Part shown: piece after piece, positions 36,818 through 46,603 of the stretch
How the letters are laid out: each line of letters starts with the position of its first letter
Position numbering within the stretch: the first letter of the stretch is position 1
Origin: an uncultured Mycolicibacterium sp.
GTDB lineage: Bacteria; Actinomycetota; Actinomycetes; Mycobacteriales; Mycobacteriaceae
Length of the DNA stretch: 64,000 nt
NCBI RefSeq assembly: GCF_937941905.1
Contig: NZ_CALDGS010000116.1
Coordinates: forward strand, 24,867-88,866
Direction of reading: 5' to 3'
The notes under the pieces: model-generated
The model's input: only the letters and a program-made list of their open reading frames with translations
The model's database searches: none
Told to the model about the DNA's origin: nothing
Position numbers and translations under genes: made by a program

Positions 36818-39800
36818 CTACCCCAGGCAGCCGGGGCCGAGCAGCGCCTTCAGGTCGCCCATCAACTCCAGCGACGGGTTCACCCGCAGCGACGGGTCGA
36901 GCTCCAGCGTGGTGACCCGGTCGCCGTTGATCAGCCGCAGGTGCACCTGGGCGGTGCCCGGGTGGTTGGTGAGCACCTGCTTGAGCGCGGTCACCTTGTC
37001 CAGGGTGCACTGCCGCGTCGGCAGGCTCACCGAGATCGGCTTGTTGTCACCGGCATTGGAGAAGTCCGGGACGATCAGCTCGTGGGCGATCAGTGAGATG
37101 CGGTCGTCGCGGGCGGCGACCTTGGCCTTGATCAGCACCACCGCGTCGTCGACCACCTCCGCGCCGTAGATGGAGTAGGTCTGCGGGAAGAACAGCACCT
37201 CGATGCCACCCGTCAGGTCCTCCAACTGCGCCGAGGCCCAAGGCAACCCGTTCTTGTTCACGCGACGGGTGACCGAGGCCAGGATGCCGCCGACGGTGAC
37301 CTGGGCGTCGTTGGCCACCTCGCCGTCGAGGATCGCCGGGATCTGGGTGTCGACCTGGTTGGCCAGCAGGTGCGCCACCCCCTCGAGCGGGTGGCCGGAG
37401 ACGTAGAGCCCCAACATCTCCCGCTCCAGGGCGAGCTTGTGCTTGTCGTCCCACTCCTCGTCGGGCACCTTGATGGAGAACACCGAGTCCATGGCCTCGC
37501 CGGCCATCCCGTCGGCGCCGCCGAACAGGTCGAACTGCCCCATCGCCTCGGCCTTCTTGGTGCCGAGCACCGACTCCACCGCGTCGCCGTGCACCAGGAA
37601 CAGGCCCTTGCGCGGATGCCCGAGCGAGTCGAAGGCGCCGGCCTTGATCAGCGATTCGGTGACCTTCTTGTTGCAGGCCACGATGTCGATCTTGTTGAGG
37701 TAGTCGGAGAAGTCGGTGAACTTCCCCTTCTCCGTGCGGGTCTTGATGATCGAGTCGACGACGTTGGCGCCGACGTTGCGGATCGCGCCGAGACCGTAGC
37801 GGATGTCGTCACCGACCGAGGCGAAGTTCATCGCCGACTCGTTGACGTCCGGCGGCAGCACGGTGATGCCCAGCCGGCGGCAGTCGGCCAGGTACACCGC
37901 GGCCTTGTCCTTGTCGTCGCCGACGCTGGTGAGCAGGCCGGCCATGTACTCGGCCGGGTAGTTGGCCTTGAGGTAGGCCGTCCAGTAGGACACCAGCCCG
38001 TAGCCGGCGGCGTGCGACTTGTTGAACGCGTAGTCGGCGAACGGCAGCACGGTGTCCCAGAGCGCCTTGATGGCCTCGTCGGAGAACCCGTTGGCCTTCA
38101 TGCCCTCCGAGAAGCCCTCGAACTCCTTCTCCAGGACGTCGCGCTTCTTCTTGCCCATCGCCTTGCGCAGCACGTCGGCTCGGCCGAGCGAGAAACCGGC
38201 CACCTTCTGCGCGATGCGCATGATCTGCTCTTGGTAGACGATCAGGCCGTAGGTCTCGGCGAGGATGTCGCGCAGCGGCTCCTCGAGCTCGGGGTGGATC
38301 GGCTTGATCGGCTGGCGGCCGTTCTTGCGGTCGGCGTAGTCGTTGTGGGCGTTCATGCCCATCGGGCCGGGCCGGTACAGCGCCAGCACGGCGACGATGT
38401 CGTCGAAGCAGGTGGGCTGCATGCGGCGCAGCAGGTCCCGCATCGGCCCGCCGTCGAGCTGGAACACGCCCAGCGTGTCGCCGCGGGAGAGCAGCTCGTA
38501 GGTCTTCGGGTCGTCCAGCGGCACGTTCTCCAGGTCGAGGTCGATGCCGCGGTTGGCCTTGATGTTCTCCAGGGCGTCGCCGATGATCGTCAGGTTCCGC
38601 AGGCCCAGGAAGTCCATCTTCAGCAGGCCGATGGCCTCGCACGCCGGGTAGTCCCAGCCGGTGATGACCGCGCCGTCCTGCGGGCGCTTCCACAGCGGGA
38701 TCGCCTCCATCAGCGGCTCGGAGCTCATGATCACCGCGCAGGCGTGCACGCCGGCGTTGCGGACCAGGCCCTCCAGCCCGAGCGCGGTCTCGTAGATGGT
38801 GCGCACATCCGGATCGGACTCGATCAGGGTGCGGACCTCGGTGGCCTCCTTATACCGCTCGTGGTTGGGGTCCATGATCCCCGAGAGCGGAATGTCCTTG
38901 GCCATGATCGGCGGCGGCAGCGCCTTGGTGATCCGGTCGGCGATGGCGAACCCGGGCTGGCCGTAGTGCACCCGGGCGGCGTCCTTGAGCGCGGCCTTGG
39001 TCTTGATGGTGCCGAACGTGATGACCTGGGCGACCCGGTCGTGGCCCCACTTGTTGGCCGCGTAGCGCAGCATTTCGCCGCGCCGGCGGTCGTCGAAGTC
39101 GATGTCGATATCGGGCATCGACACGCGTTCCGGGTTCAGGAACCGTTCGAACAGCAGCCCGTACGGGATCGGGTCGATGTTGGTGATGCCCAGCGCGTAG
39201 GCGACCAGCGAGCCGGCCGCCGAGCCGCGGCCCGGGCCCACCCGGATGCCCACCGAGCGGGCGTAGCCGATCAGGTCGGCCACGATCAGGAAGTACGACG
39301 GGTAGCCCTTGTCGCAGATGACCTTGATCTCGTAGTCGGCGCGGTCGAGGTACTCCGGCGGCACCCCGCCCGGGAAGCGCCGCTCCAGGCCGCGCTGCAC
39401 CTCGTGGCGCAGCCAGGTCTCCGGGGTGTGGCCCTCGGGCACCGGGAAGATCGGCATCCGGTCGCGCGGGGTCCACACGTCGGCGTAGGACTGCACCCGC
39501 TCGGCGATGAGCAGCGTGGCGTCGCAGGCGCCCGGCACCTCGTCGTCCCACAGCGCCCGCATCTCGGCCGGGGACTTCAGGTAGTAGCCGTCGCCGTCGA
39601 ACTTGAACCGGTTCGGGTCCGACAGTGTCTTGCCGGTCTGCACGCACAGCAGCGCCTCGTGGTTGTGCGCGGCGTCCCGGGTGACGTAGTGGCAGTCGTT
39701 GGTGGCCAGCGGCGGGATGCCGAGCTTGCGGCCGATCTCCAGCAGGCCCTCGCGGACCCGGCGCTCGATGTCGAGACCGTGGTCCATCAGCTCCAGGAAG

Positions 39801-40369
39801 TAGTTCTCCGGCCCGAAGATGTCGCGCCACTTGGCGGCCGCCTCCAGCGCCTCCTGGAACTGGCCCAGCCGCAGCCTGGTCTGCACCTCGCCGGACGGGC
39901 AGCCGGTGGTGGCGATGATGCCCTCGGCGTGCTCGGCGATGAGCTCGGCGTCCATGCGGGCCCACTTGCCGAGCTGGCCCTCGAACGAGGCCAGCGTGGT
40001 GAGCTTGAACAGGTTGCGCAGCCCGGTGGCGTTCTCGGCCACCATCGTCATGTGGGTGTAGGAACCCGAGCCGGACACGTCGTCGGACTTCTGGCTCGGG
40101 TCGCCCCAGAACACCCGCTTGGTGTCGAACCGCGAGCCGGGTGCGATGTAGGCCTCCACGCCGATGATCGGCTTGATCCCGGCCGCGGTGGCGCTGTTGT
40201 AGAACTCGCTGGCGCCGAACATGTTTCCGTGGTCGGTCATACCGACCGCGGTCATGCCCAGCCGCTCGGCCTCGGCCAGCAGCGGCGTGATCTTCGCGGC
40301 GCCGTCGAGCATCGAGTACTCGGTGTGGTTATGCAGGTGCACGAAGGACCGCGAATCCGAACCGCTCAT
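36818..40369 (-). CDS. dnaE1: DNA polymerase III alpha subunit (replicative)
   Basis: This 1183-residue replicative polymerase has an N-terminal PHP domain (SFVHLHNHTEYSMLDG), which in mycobacterial DnaE1 is the proofreading exonuclease. The polymerase core carries the catalytic aspartates in SMPDIDIDFDDRRRGEM near residue 420. A helix-hairpin-helix and OB-fold region (VTVGGILASVTRRVNKNGLPW) completes the C-terminus. ATG at 40369 follows TAGACT (40384-40379) by nine bases, giving a nearly leaderless transcript. Length and order are as in Rv1547. Confidence 0.97.
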   Translation of the reverse strand: MSGSDSRSFVHLHNHTEYSMLDGAAKITPLLAEAERLGMTAVGMTDHGNMFGASEFYNSATAAGIKPIIGVEAYIAPGSRFDTKRVFWGDPSQKSDDVSGSGSYTHMTMVAENATGLRNLFKLTTLASFEGQLGKWARMDAELIAEHAEGIIATTGCPSGEVQTRLRLGQFQEALEAAAKWRDIFGPENYFLELMDHGLDIERRVREGLLEIGRKLGIPPLATNDCHYVTRDAAHNHEALLCVQTGKTLSDPNRFKFDGDGYYLKSPAEMRALWDDEVPGACDATLLIAERVQSYADVWTPRDRMPIFPVPEGHTPETWLRHEVQRGLERRFPGGVPPEYLDRADYEIKVICDKGYPSYFLIVADLIGYARSVGIRVGPGRGSAAGSLVAYALGITNIDPIPYGLLFERFLNPERVSMPDIDIDFDDRRRGEMLRYAANKWGHDRVAQVITFGTIKTKAALKDAARVHYGQPGFAIADRITKALPPPIMAKDIPLSGIMDPNHERYKEATEVRTLIESDPDVRTIYETALGLEGLVRNAGVHACAVIMSSEPLMEAIPLWKRPQDGAVITGWDYPACEAIGLLKMDFLGLRNLTIIGDALENIKANRGIDLDLENVPLDDPKTYELLSRGDTLGVFQLDGGPMRDLLRRMQPTCFDDIVAVLALYRPGPMGMNAHNDYADRKNGRQPIKPIHPELEEPLRDILAETYGLIVYQEQIMRIAQKVAGFSLGRADVLRKAMGKKKRDVLEKEFEGFSEGMKANGFSDEAIKALWDTVLPFADYAFNKSHAAGYGLVSYWTAYLKANYPAEYMAGLLTSVGDDKDKAAVYLADCRRLGITVLPPDVNESAMNFASVGDDIRYGLGAIRNVGANVVDSIIKTRTEKGKFTDFSDYLNKIDIVACNKKVTESLIKAGAFDSLGHPRKGLFLVHGDAVESVLGTKKAEAMGQFDLFGGADGMAGEAMDSVFSIKVPDEEWDDKHKLALEREMLGLYVSGHPLEGVAHLLANQVDTQIPAILDGEVANDAQVTVGGILASVTRRVNKNGLPWASAQLEDLTGGIEVLFFPQTYSIYGAEVVDDAVVLIKAKVAARDDRISLIAHELIVPDFSNAGDNKPISVSLPTRQCTLDKVTALKQVLTNHPGTAQVHLRLINGDRVTTLELDPSLRVNPSLELMGDLKALLGPGCLG

Positions 40370-40452
40370 AGCGTTGTCAGTCTAGGGGCGGCCACCGACA
40401 CCGCTCGGCGTGTCGGGTCTGCGTGTCCGGGACACCGGGCGGCCGGCGCCGG

Positions 40453-41700
40453 TCACATCTCGTACACGGGGATGCCGAAGGCGGGGATGATCCCGACCGG
40501 CAGCACCCCGAGCAGGATCGCACCGATCGCGAACACCTTGCGGGTGCGCGCGGTGACCGGACCGTCGATCTCCGGCTGGCGCAGCGCGTAGAGCGCGAAC
40601 ACCAGGCCGAGGTTGAACCCGATCGTCACCCACCAGCGGATCCAGTCCATGCCGGTCAGGAACAGCGGCACGAACATGGCCAGCCCGAGCAGCACGGCCG
40701 CCCGGTGCGGGCGCAGCGCGTCGGCGAACCGCCGCAGCGGCACCCCGGTCACGTGGGTCAGGGCCAGCATGGCGATGACGAACACCGCGATGCCGTACAC
40801 CGTGGAGCCGGTGAGCGGGACGATGCCCAGGCCGAACACCTCGCGCACCGCCTGCCCGGCGTCCCAGTCCATCATCGGCAGGAACGCCACGCACGCCCAG
40901 TCGTGGTAGTCGATGTAGTGCCGGAACCCCTCCAGCAGCTGGGTGACGGTGGTCGGGAAGTTCACCGGGCCGTGCGGGATCCGCTCGCAGAACACGTCGG
41001 CCACGTCGCGCCGGCCGAACAGCGACGCCAGTGCCGCCACGAGCAGGCCGGGACCCAGCGCGGCGGCCAGGCACCAGCGGTACATGCGGGCGGTCAGCGG
41101 CACCGCCAGCACCGCCAGCGCGGCGGCCACCCCGAGCCCCACCAGCAGCGGGGTGGCCTCGTGGATCAGCGCCAGCACCGCCACCAGCACCCCGAACGCC
41201 GCGCTGGCGGCCAGCGTGGCCCGGGCGGTGGTGACCGCCATCAGGGTCACCGCGAGCACCGCCAGGGCGGCGTCGCCGATCAGGTCGGTGCGGGCCGAGA
41301 ACACCGCGTAGGTGAACCCGAACGGCAGCACCGGCAGCAGCAGCGCCAGCAACATCCGCCGCTCGGAGCGGCCGGACCGCAGGATCGCCCGGGCGGTCAC
41401 CGCCAGGCCGGCGGTGAACAGCAGCGTGGGCACCCAGCGCAACACGGCCAGGCCGACGAAGTAGTGCTCGTCGGGGAACAGCCCGTGGATCTCGCCGGCC
41501 AGTCCGCGCCGGATCCAGCCCAGCGAGTAGTCCACCGCGTAGTAGGAGTACCAGTAGGCGTCCGGCGCCATCGACAGCGCGATGGCCAGCACCACCGCCG
41601 CCCAGATCGCCAGCAGCGCCGCGGCCCGCTTGTAGAAGGCGCGGCCGCGGCGATCCTCCGCCGCGGCCCGGTCGACCAGGACTTCCCTCTCGGTACTCAT
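40453..41700 (-). CDS. Polytopic membrane protein of unknown function
   Basis: This 415-residue protein has about ten to twelve hydrophobic segments and few charged loops. A conspicuous N-terminal loop reads YYAVDYSLGWIRRGLAGEIHG, and a central loop is CERIPHGPVNFPTTV. The first loop reminds me of membrane proteins tied to polysaccharide assembly, but I cannot assign a family with certainty. TATACT (41713-41708) lies seven bases before the ATG, so it has its own leaderless promoter. It is absent from this spot in M. tuberculosis as far as I recall. Confidence 0.7.
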   Translation of the reverse strand: MSTEREVLVDRAAAEDRRGRAFYKRAAALLAIWAAVVLAIALSMAPDAYWYSYYAVDYSLGWIRRGLAGEIHGLFPDEHYFVGLAVLRWVPTLLFTAGLAVTARAILRSGRSERRMLLALLLPVLPFGFTYAVFSARTDLIGDAALAVLAVTLMAVTTARATLAASAAFGVLVAVLALIHEATPLLVGLGVAAALAVLAVPLTARMYRWCLAAALGPGLLVAALASLFGRRDVADVFCERIPHGPVNFPTTVTQLLEGFRHYIDYHDWACVAFLPMMDWDAGQAVREVFGLGIVPLTGSTVYGIAVFVIAMLALTHVTGVPLRRFADALRPHRAAVLLGLAMFVPLFLTGMDWIRWWVTIGFNLGLVFALYALRQPEIDGPVTARTRKVFAIGAILLGVLPVGIIPAFGIPVYEM

Positions 41701-41717
41701 CGCGAGGAGTATAGGGT

Positions 41718-42596
41718 TTACGCCGCCGTCAGGCTTCTCCGGCGCAGGGTATCGGCCAGTAGCACCGCCAGGGCCAGCCACACCAGGGCGAACCCGATCC
41801 AGCGGCCCACCGGCATCGGCTCGTGGTCGACCAGGACGCCCCAGGCCATCTGCAGCGCCGGGTTCAGGTAGAACAGCAGCCCCAGCGTCACCAGCGACAG
41901 CCGCTGCGCCGCGGCGGCGAACAGCAGCAGCGGCGTGGCGGTGACCACCCCGGCGAGCAGCATCAGCGCGGTGTGTCCGGCACCCACGTGCGGGAACTGC
42001 GCCTGCCCGGTCAGCTGCAGCACCGCCAGGTAGGCCACCGCGGGCGGCAGCACCAGCAGCGTCTCCACCGCCACGCTGACCCGTGGGTCGGCGTCGACGA
42101 CCTTCTTGATCAGCCCGTACACGCCGAAGGTGACCGCCAGCACCACCGCGATCCAGGGCGGCTCCCCCACCTCGACGGTCAGCACCGCCACCGCGACGAC
42201 CGCGACGGCCAGCGCGACCCCCTGCCAGCGGTTCACCCGCTCCCGCAGCACCAGCACCCCGAGCGCCACGCTGACCAGCGGGTTGATGAAGTAGCCGAGC
42301 GCGGAGTCCACCACGTGGCCGTGGGTGACCGCGTAGATGAAGGTCCCCCAGTTCGCCGCGATCAGCGCCGAGGCCGCCGTCAGCAGCAGCCAGGTGCGCC
42401 CGGACAGCCGGCGCAGGTCGCCGAGCCGGTGCGCGACGGCGAGCACGCCGAGCAGGAACACCGCGCTCCACAGGATGCGGTGCGACAGGATCTCCAGCGG
42501 TCCGGCCGGTTCCAGCAGCTGGAAGTAGCCGGGACACACCCCCCACCACAGATAGGCGACGACCCCGTAGAGCAGCCCCCTGCCGCGGGCGGTCAC
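41718..42596 (-). CDS. rarD: EamA/RarD family transporter
   Basis: This 292-residue membrane protein has about ten transmembrane segments from two EamA repeats. The typical RarD features are GVVAYLWWGVCPGYFQLL near the start, HRILWSAVFL, ANWGTFIYAVTHGHVVDSALGYFINPLVSV and FLNP-like LLFYLNPALQMAWGVLV. The substrate is unknown. The GTG at 42596 overlaps the stop of the preceding pseudouridine synthase gene as GTGA, so it is translated as part of the lspA-rluD unit. Confidence 0.88.
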   Translation of the reverse strand: MTARGRGLLYGVVAYLWWGVCPGYFQLLEPAGPLEILSHRILWSAVFLLGVLAVAHRLGDLRRLSGRTWLLLTAASALIAANWGTFIYAVTHGHVVDSALGYFINPLVSVALGVLVLRERVNRWQGVALAVAVVAVAVLTVEVGEPPWIAVVLAVTFGVYGLIKKVVDADPRVSVAVETLLVLPPAVAYLAVLQLTGQAQFPHVGAGHTALMLLAGVVTATPLLLFAAAAQRLSLVTLGLLFYLNPALQMAWGVLVDHEPMPVGRWIGFALVWLALAVLLADTLRRRSLTAA

Positions 42597-43522
42597 AGTT
42601 CCTGACGCCGCAGGATCTCGAGCGCGTTGCGCAGGTCGTCGGGGTACTCGCTGGTGATCTCCATGCGGCGGCCGTCGGCGGGGTGGGCGAAGCCCAGCGA
42701 CATGGCGTGCAGCCACTGCCGCTGCAGTCCGAGCCGCTTGGCCAGCGTCGGGTCGGCCCCGTAGGTCAGGTCCCCGCAGCACGGGTGGTGCAGCGCCGAG
42801 AAGTGCACCCGGATCTGGTGGGTGCGCCCGGTCTCGAGCTGGATGTCGAGCAGGCTGGCCGCCTGGAACGCCTCCAGCGTGTCGTAGTGGGTGACGCTGT
42901 GCCGGCCGTTCTCGGTGACCGCGAACTTCCAGGCGTGGCCGCGGTGCCGGCCGATCGGGGCCTCGATGGTGCCGCTGAGCGGGTCGGGGTGGCCCTGCAC
43001 CAGCGCGTGGTAGCGCTTGTCGACGGTGCGCTGCTTGAACGCCTTCTTCAGCGAGGTGTAGGCCCGCTCGCTGAGCGCAACCACCATCACCCCCGAGGTG
43101 CCGACGTCCAGCCGGTGCACGATGCCCTGCCGCTCCGGCGCCCCGGAGGTGCTGATCTGGAAGCCGGCCGCGGCCAGCCCGCCGAGCACCGTCGGCCCGT
43201 CCCAGCCGACGGTGGCGTGCGCGGCCACCCCCGGCGGCTTGTCCACCGCGACGATGTCGGCGTCGGCGTAGAGGATCTTCATCCCCTCGATCTCGATCGG
43301 CCGGTTCTCCGGCGGCCGGGCCGGTTCGGGCAGGTCGACGTCGAGCCAGGCACCGGCGACCAGCCGGTCGGACTTGCCCACCGGCACGCCGTCGAGCCGG
43401 ACGTCACCCTCCTCGGCCATCGCCGCCACCGCGGTGCGCGACAGCCCCAGCAGCCGGGACAGCCCGGCGTCGACCCGCATCCCCGCCAGTCCCTCCGGGA
43501 CCGGCAGCGACCGTGTCGCCAC
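42593..43522 (-). CDS. RluD-like rRNA pseudouridine synthase
   Basis: This 309-residue RluA/RluD-family enzyme makes pseudouridine in large-subunit rRNA. An N-terminal S4 RNA-binding domain (about 15-65) is followed by the catalytic domain with IVHRLDVGTSGVMV (Asp139 in HRLD), KRYHALVQGHP and LETGRTHQIRVHFSALHHPCCGD. GTG at 43522 shares one base with the lspA TAG stop. The lspA-rluD pairing is widespread in bacteria. The exact target uridines cannot be read from the sequence. Confidence 0.93.
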   Translation of the reverse strand: MATRSLPVPEGLAGMRVDAGLSRLLGLSRTAVAAMAEEGDVRLDGVPVGKSDRLVAGAWLDVDLPEPARPPENRPIEIEGMKILYADADIVAVDKPPGVAAHATVGWDGPTVLGGLAAAGFQISTSGAPERQGIVHRLDVGTSGVMVVALSERAYTSLKKAFKQRTVDKRYHALVQGHPDPLSGTIEAPIGRHRGHAWKFAVTENGRHSVTHYDTLEAFQAASLLDIQLETGRTHQIRVHFSALHHPCCGDLTYGADPTLAKRLGLQRQWLHAMSLGFAHPADGRRMEITSEYPDDLRNALEILRRQEL

Positions 43523-44211
43523 TACTCGGCGTCGGCCGGTCGTCGGCCGACGGGGTCGGTTGTGCTCCCTGTGTCGGGCACCCGTTCCGGTTGCACGCCC
43601 GGGTTCACCTCGTTGTCCTTCGCCTCCTCGGTCACCTCGGCCGGCTCCGTCCCCGTCCCGGCCGGCTTGCGCCGCCCGATGGTGTCGTAGTCGAAGCCGA
43701 GCAGTGACAACACCACCAACAGGATCGCACCGCCGACCACCGCCGGGTCGGCGACGTTGAACACCGGCCACCAGCCGATGGACAGGAAGTCCACCACGTG
43801 GCCGCGCAGCGGTCCGGGCGACCGGAAGAACCGGTCCACCAGGTTGCCGGTCGCCCCGCCCAGAATCATGCCCAGCCCGATCGCCCACCACGGCGACACC
43901 AGGCGCCGGCCCATCCAGACGATGCCGAGCACGACCGCGGTGGCCACCAGGGTCAGCACCCAGGTGTAGCCGGTGGCCATCGAGAAGGCCGCGCCGGAGT
44001 TGCGCACCAGCGTCCAGGTGACGGTGTCGCCGATGATCGGCACCGGCTGGCCGGGGGTGAGGAACTTGACCGCGAGCACCTTGGTGATGATGTCGAGGGC
44101 CAGCACCACCCCGGCCACCGTCAGCAGCAGCCGCAGCCGGCGCCGGGGCTGTGGGCCGGCGTCGCCGGCGGCGGACGCCGCGTCGGCAAATTCCCTCGAG
44201 TCGTCAGTCAC
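43522..44211 (-). CDS. lspA: Lipoprotein signal peptidase
   Basis: This 229-residue membrane aspartyl protease removes signal peptides from prolipoproteins after Lgt modification. It has four membrane segments and the two catalytic Asp motifs: GGATGNLVDRFFRSPGPLRG and FNVADPAVVGG. The C-terminus carries an extra acidic/Pro-rich tail of about 45 residues (EPAEVTEEAKDNEVNPG onward) not needed for catalysis. GTG at 44211 follows a GGAGGC; AATGAT upstream could instead give a leaderless mRNA. Lgt, which acts before it, is encoded at the left edge of this window. Confidence 0.95.
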   Translation of the reverse strand: MTDDSREFADAASAAGDAGPQPRRRLRLLLTVAGVVLALDIITKVLAVKFLTPGQPVPIIGDTVTWTLVRNSGAAFSMATGYTWVLTLVATAVVLGIVWMGRRLVSPWWAIGLGMILGGATGNLVDRFFRSPGPLRGHVVDFLSIGWWPVFNVADPAVVGGAILLVVLSLLGFDYDTIGRRKPAGTGTEPAEVTEEAKDNEVNPGVQPERVPDTGSTTDPVGRRPADAE

Positions 44212-44254
44212 GCCTCCATCATTCCAAAGCGACGATCGGGAACAATTTCCGCAC

Positions 44255-45193
44255 ATGGCCCTCGTCCTGATCGGCACCGGCGGAACCATCGCCACCAGCA
44301 CCGACGCGGCCGGGGTGCGCCGGCCCACCCGCACCGGCGCCGAGCTGGCCGCCGCGCTCGGCGCCGCGACGGACCTGCGGGTCGTCGACCTGCTGGCGGC
44401 CGACAGCTCGGAGTTGACCCCCGCCGACTGGGACCGGATCGCCGCCGCGGTGCGCGACGCGGTGGCCGCCGGCGCCGACGGCGTGGTGATCAGCCACGGC
44501 ACCGACACCATGGAGGAGACGGCACTGTGGCTGGAGCTGACCTACGACGGGCCGGTGCCGGTGGTGCTGACCGGGGCGCAGCGCAGCGCCGACGACCCGG
44601 ACGCCGACGGGCCGGCCAACCTGCGCGACGCGCTGGCGGTGGCCGCCGACCCGGCCGCCCGCGGCCTCGGGGTGCTGGTGAGCTTCGCCGGCACGGTGTT
44701 CGCGCCGCTCGGGCTGGCCAAGACCGCCACCACCGATCTGCAGGGCTTCACCGGCACCCCGGTGGGCACCGTCCGCGCCGGCGCGGTGCGGTTCACCGCC
44801 GGCAAGCCGCGCCCGCAGCTCGGCACGCTCAGCGCCGCCACCGCCCCGCGGGTCGACATCGTCGCCGCCTACCCGGGTGCGGACGGGGTGGCACTGGACG
44901 CCTGCGTGGCCGCCGGGGCGCGCGGGCTGGTGCTGGAGGCGATGGGCGCCGGCAACGCCGGAGCGGCGGTGGTGGACGCGGTGCGCCGGCACTGCGCGGC
45001 CGGGGTGGCGGTGGCGGTCTCCACCCGGGTGCCGGGCGGCCGGGTCGCCCCGGGTTACGGGCCGGGCCGGGCGCTGGCCGACGCCGGCGCGGTGCCGGTG
45101 CCGCGGCTGCGCCCGCCGCAGGCCCGGGTGCTGCTGCTGGCCGCGCTGGCCGCCGGCTCACCCGTCGCCGAGGTCGTCGCCCGCTGGGGATGA
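44255..45193 (+). CDS. ansA: L-asparaginase
   Basis: This 312-residue type I/II asparaginase hydrolyses asparagine to aspartate and ammonia. The first catalytic Thr is in ALVLIGTGGTIATSTD at the N-terminus, the second in VISHGTDTMEETALWLEL near residue 83; VVLTGAQRSADDPDADGPANLRDA is also conserved. No signal peptide is present. It is divergent from lspA with a 43-bp gap. The last 36 bases overlap the convergent dinB gene. Confidence 0.94.
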   Translation: MALVLIGTGGTIATSTDAAGVRRPTRTGAELAAALGAATDLRVVDLLAADSSELTPADWDRIAAAVRDAVAAGADGVVISHGTDTMEETALWLELTYDGPVPVVLTGAQRSADDPDADGPANLRDALAVAADPAARGLGVLVSFAGTVFAPLGLAKTATTDLQGFTGTPVGTVRAGAVRFTAGKPRPQLGTLSAATAPRVDIVAAYPGADGVALDACVAAGARGLVLEAMGAGNAGAAVVDAVRRHCAAGVAVAVSTRVPGGRVAPGYGPGRALADAGAVPVPRLRPPQARVLLLAALAAGSPVAEVVARWG

Positions 45194-46573
45194 CGACGGG
45201 TCGTCGTCGAGGTCGTCGAGGGTGCGCAGGTAGTCCGGCCAGTCCAGGGAGTCCAGCGGGTCGGCGCCGGTGACCGCGGGGTCGTCCACGGCGAAGTTGC
45301 GGGCCGGGCCGGGGCCGCTGGCGCGGGTCTCGAACCGCACCGTCATCACGCCGTGGCCCGCGCCCTGCACCCAGCCGTGGCCGAACTCGCGGTGCCGCAC
45401 GTCGTCGCCGATGCGCCAGCCCGGCCCGGCGCCGGCCCCCACCGGCCGCCGGCCGGCCGCCCCGGTGGCGGTGTCGGCCCCCGTCGTGCGGTCGGGGTCG
45501 AGGGCGTCGAGTTCCGGGAACAACGGCTCCTGGTGCACCTCGGTCAACCCGGAGAACCCCACCCCGACCAGCCGGATCGGGCCGATCTCGGCCGGGTCGA
45601 GCAGCAGCCGCCGCGCGGTGCCGATCAGGGTGGGCGCGTCGGTGGTGGCGTGCGGCAGGGTGGCCGAGCGGGTCAGCGTGCTCATGTCGGAGCGCTTGAG
45701 CTTCACGGTCACGGTGCGGGCGCCGCGGCCGTCCCGGGTCAGCCGCCGGTGGGCGTGCTCGCCGATCGGCCCGACCGCCTCGCGTACCTGCTCAAGGGTG
45801 GTGAGGTCCTCGGGGAAGGTGGACTCGGCGCTGATCTGTTTGGCCTCGGCCCGTTCGGTCACCGGCCGGTCGTCGATGCCGCGGGCCAGCCGGTGCAGCG
45901 CGGTGCCGACGGCCGCGCCGAGCACGTCGGCCGCCTCCTGCTCGGTGAGCGCGGCGAACGCCCCGATGGTCTCGATGCCCAGCCGGTGCAGCCGTTCCTC
46001 GGCGACCGGCCCGATCCCCCACAGCCGGCGCACCGGTAGCGCGTGCAGCAGCGGCAGCTCCTCCTCGCGGCGCACCACCCGCACCCCGTCGGGTTTGGCC
46101 AGCCCGGAGGCGATCTTGGCGATCTGCTTGCCCGAGCCCGCCCCCACCGAGGCGACCAGCCCGGTCTCGGCGCGGATCGCCGCCCGCAGCTCCTCGCAGA
46201 ACCGCTCCACGTCCTCCGGTGCCGCACCGGCGAGCTCGGCCGGCTCGCCGAACGCCTCGTCGAGGGAGAGTTGTTCGATCACCGGCACCCGCCGCCGCAC
46301 GGTGTCGAGCACCCGGCGGCTGGCCACGCCGTAGACCCGCCCGCGCGGCGGCAGCACCACCGCGGTCACCCCGACCAGCCGGCGCGCCTGATGCATCGGC
46401 ATCGCCGAGCGGGCCCCGTACACCCGGGCCTCGTAGCTGGCGCCGGCCACCACCCCACGGTTGCCGATGCCGCCGACCAGCACCGGACGGCCGCGCAGCG
46501 TGGGCCGGGTCAGCTGCTCGACGGATGCGAAGAACGCATCCATGTCGAAGTGCAGCACCCAGCGCGACATCAC
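45158..46573 (-). CDS. dinX: Y-family DNA polymerase IV (DinX-type) with C-terminal tail
   Basis: This 471-residue translesion polymerase has catalytic residues in HFDMDAFFASVEQ (Asp10) and EQLSLDEAF. GASYEARVYGARSAMPM forms the fingers. A QEPLFPEL run near 355-362 resembles a beta-clamp binding site. The C-terminal end (WRIGDDVRHREFGHGWVQG and MTVRFE) is a UvrD/PcrA-tail-like module, as in M. tuberculosis DinX. GTG at 46573 matches the first codon of the M. tuberculosis protein and follows TACCAT by five bases; ATG at 46570 is the alternative. Confidence 0.94.
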   Translation of the reverse strand: MMSRWVLHFDMDAFFASVEQLTRPTLRGRPVLVGGIGNRGVVAGASYEARVYGARSAMPMHQARRLVGVTAVVLPPRGRVYGVASRRVLDTVRRRVPVIEQLSLDEAFGEPAELAGAAPEDVERFCEELRAAIRAETGLVASVGAGSGKQIAKIASGLAKPDGVRVVRREEELPLLHALPVRRLWGIGPVAEERLHRLGIETIGAFAALTEQEAADVLGAAVGTALHRLARGIDDRPVTERAEAKQISAESTFPEDLTTLEQVREAVGPIGEHAHRRLTRDGRGARTVTVKLKRSDMSTLTRSATLPHATTDAPTLIGTARRLLLDPAEIGPIRLVGVGFSGLTEVHQEPLFPELDALDPDRTTGADTATGAAGRRPVGAGAGPGWRIGDDVRHREFGHGWVQGAGHGVMTVRFETRASGPGPARNFAVDDPAVTGADPLDSLDWPDYLRTLDDLDDDPSSSPAGDDLGDG

Positions 46574-46603
46574 CGCGAATGGTAGCCAGCTAGCCTGACA
46601 GCC

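Noticed and set aside
37370..40591. A 1073-codon plus-strand frame opposite dnaE1
   Set aside because: It is a shadow of the DnaE1 reading frame, and no domain is visible in the translation.
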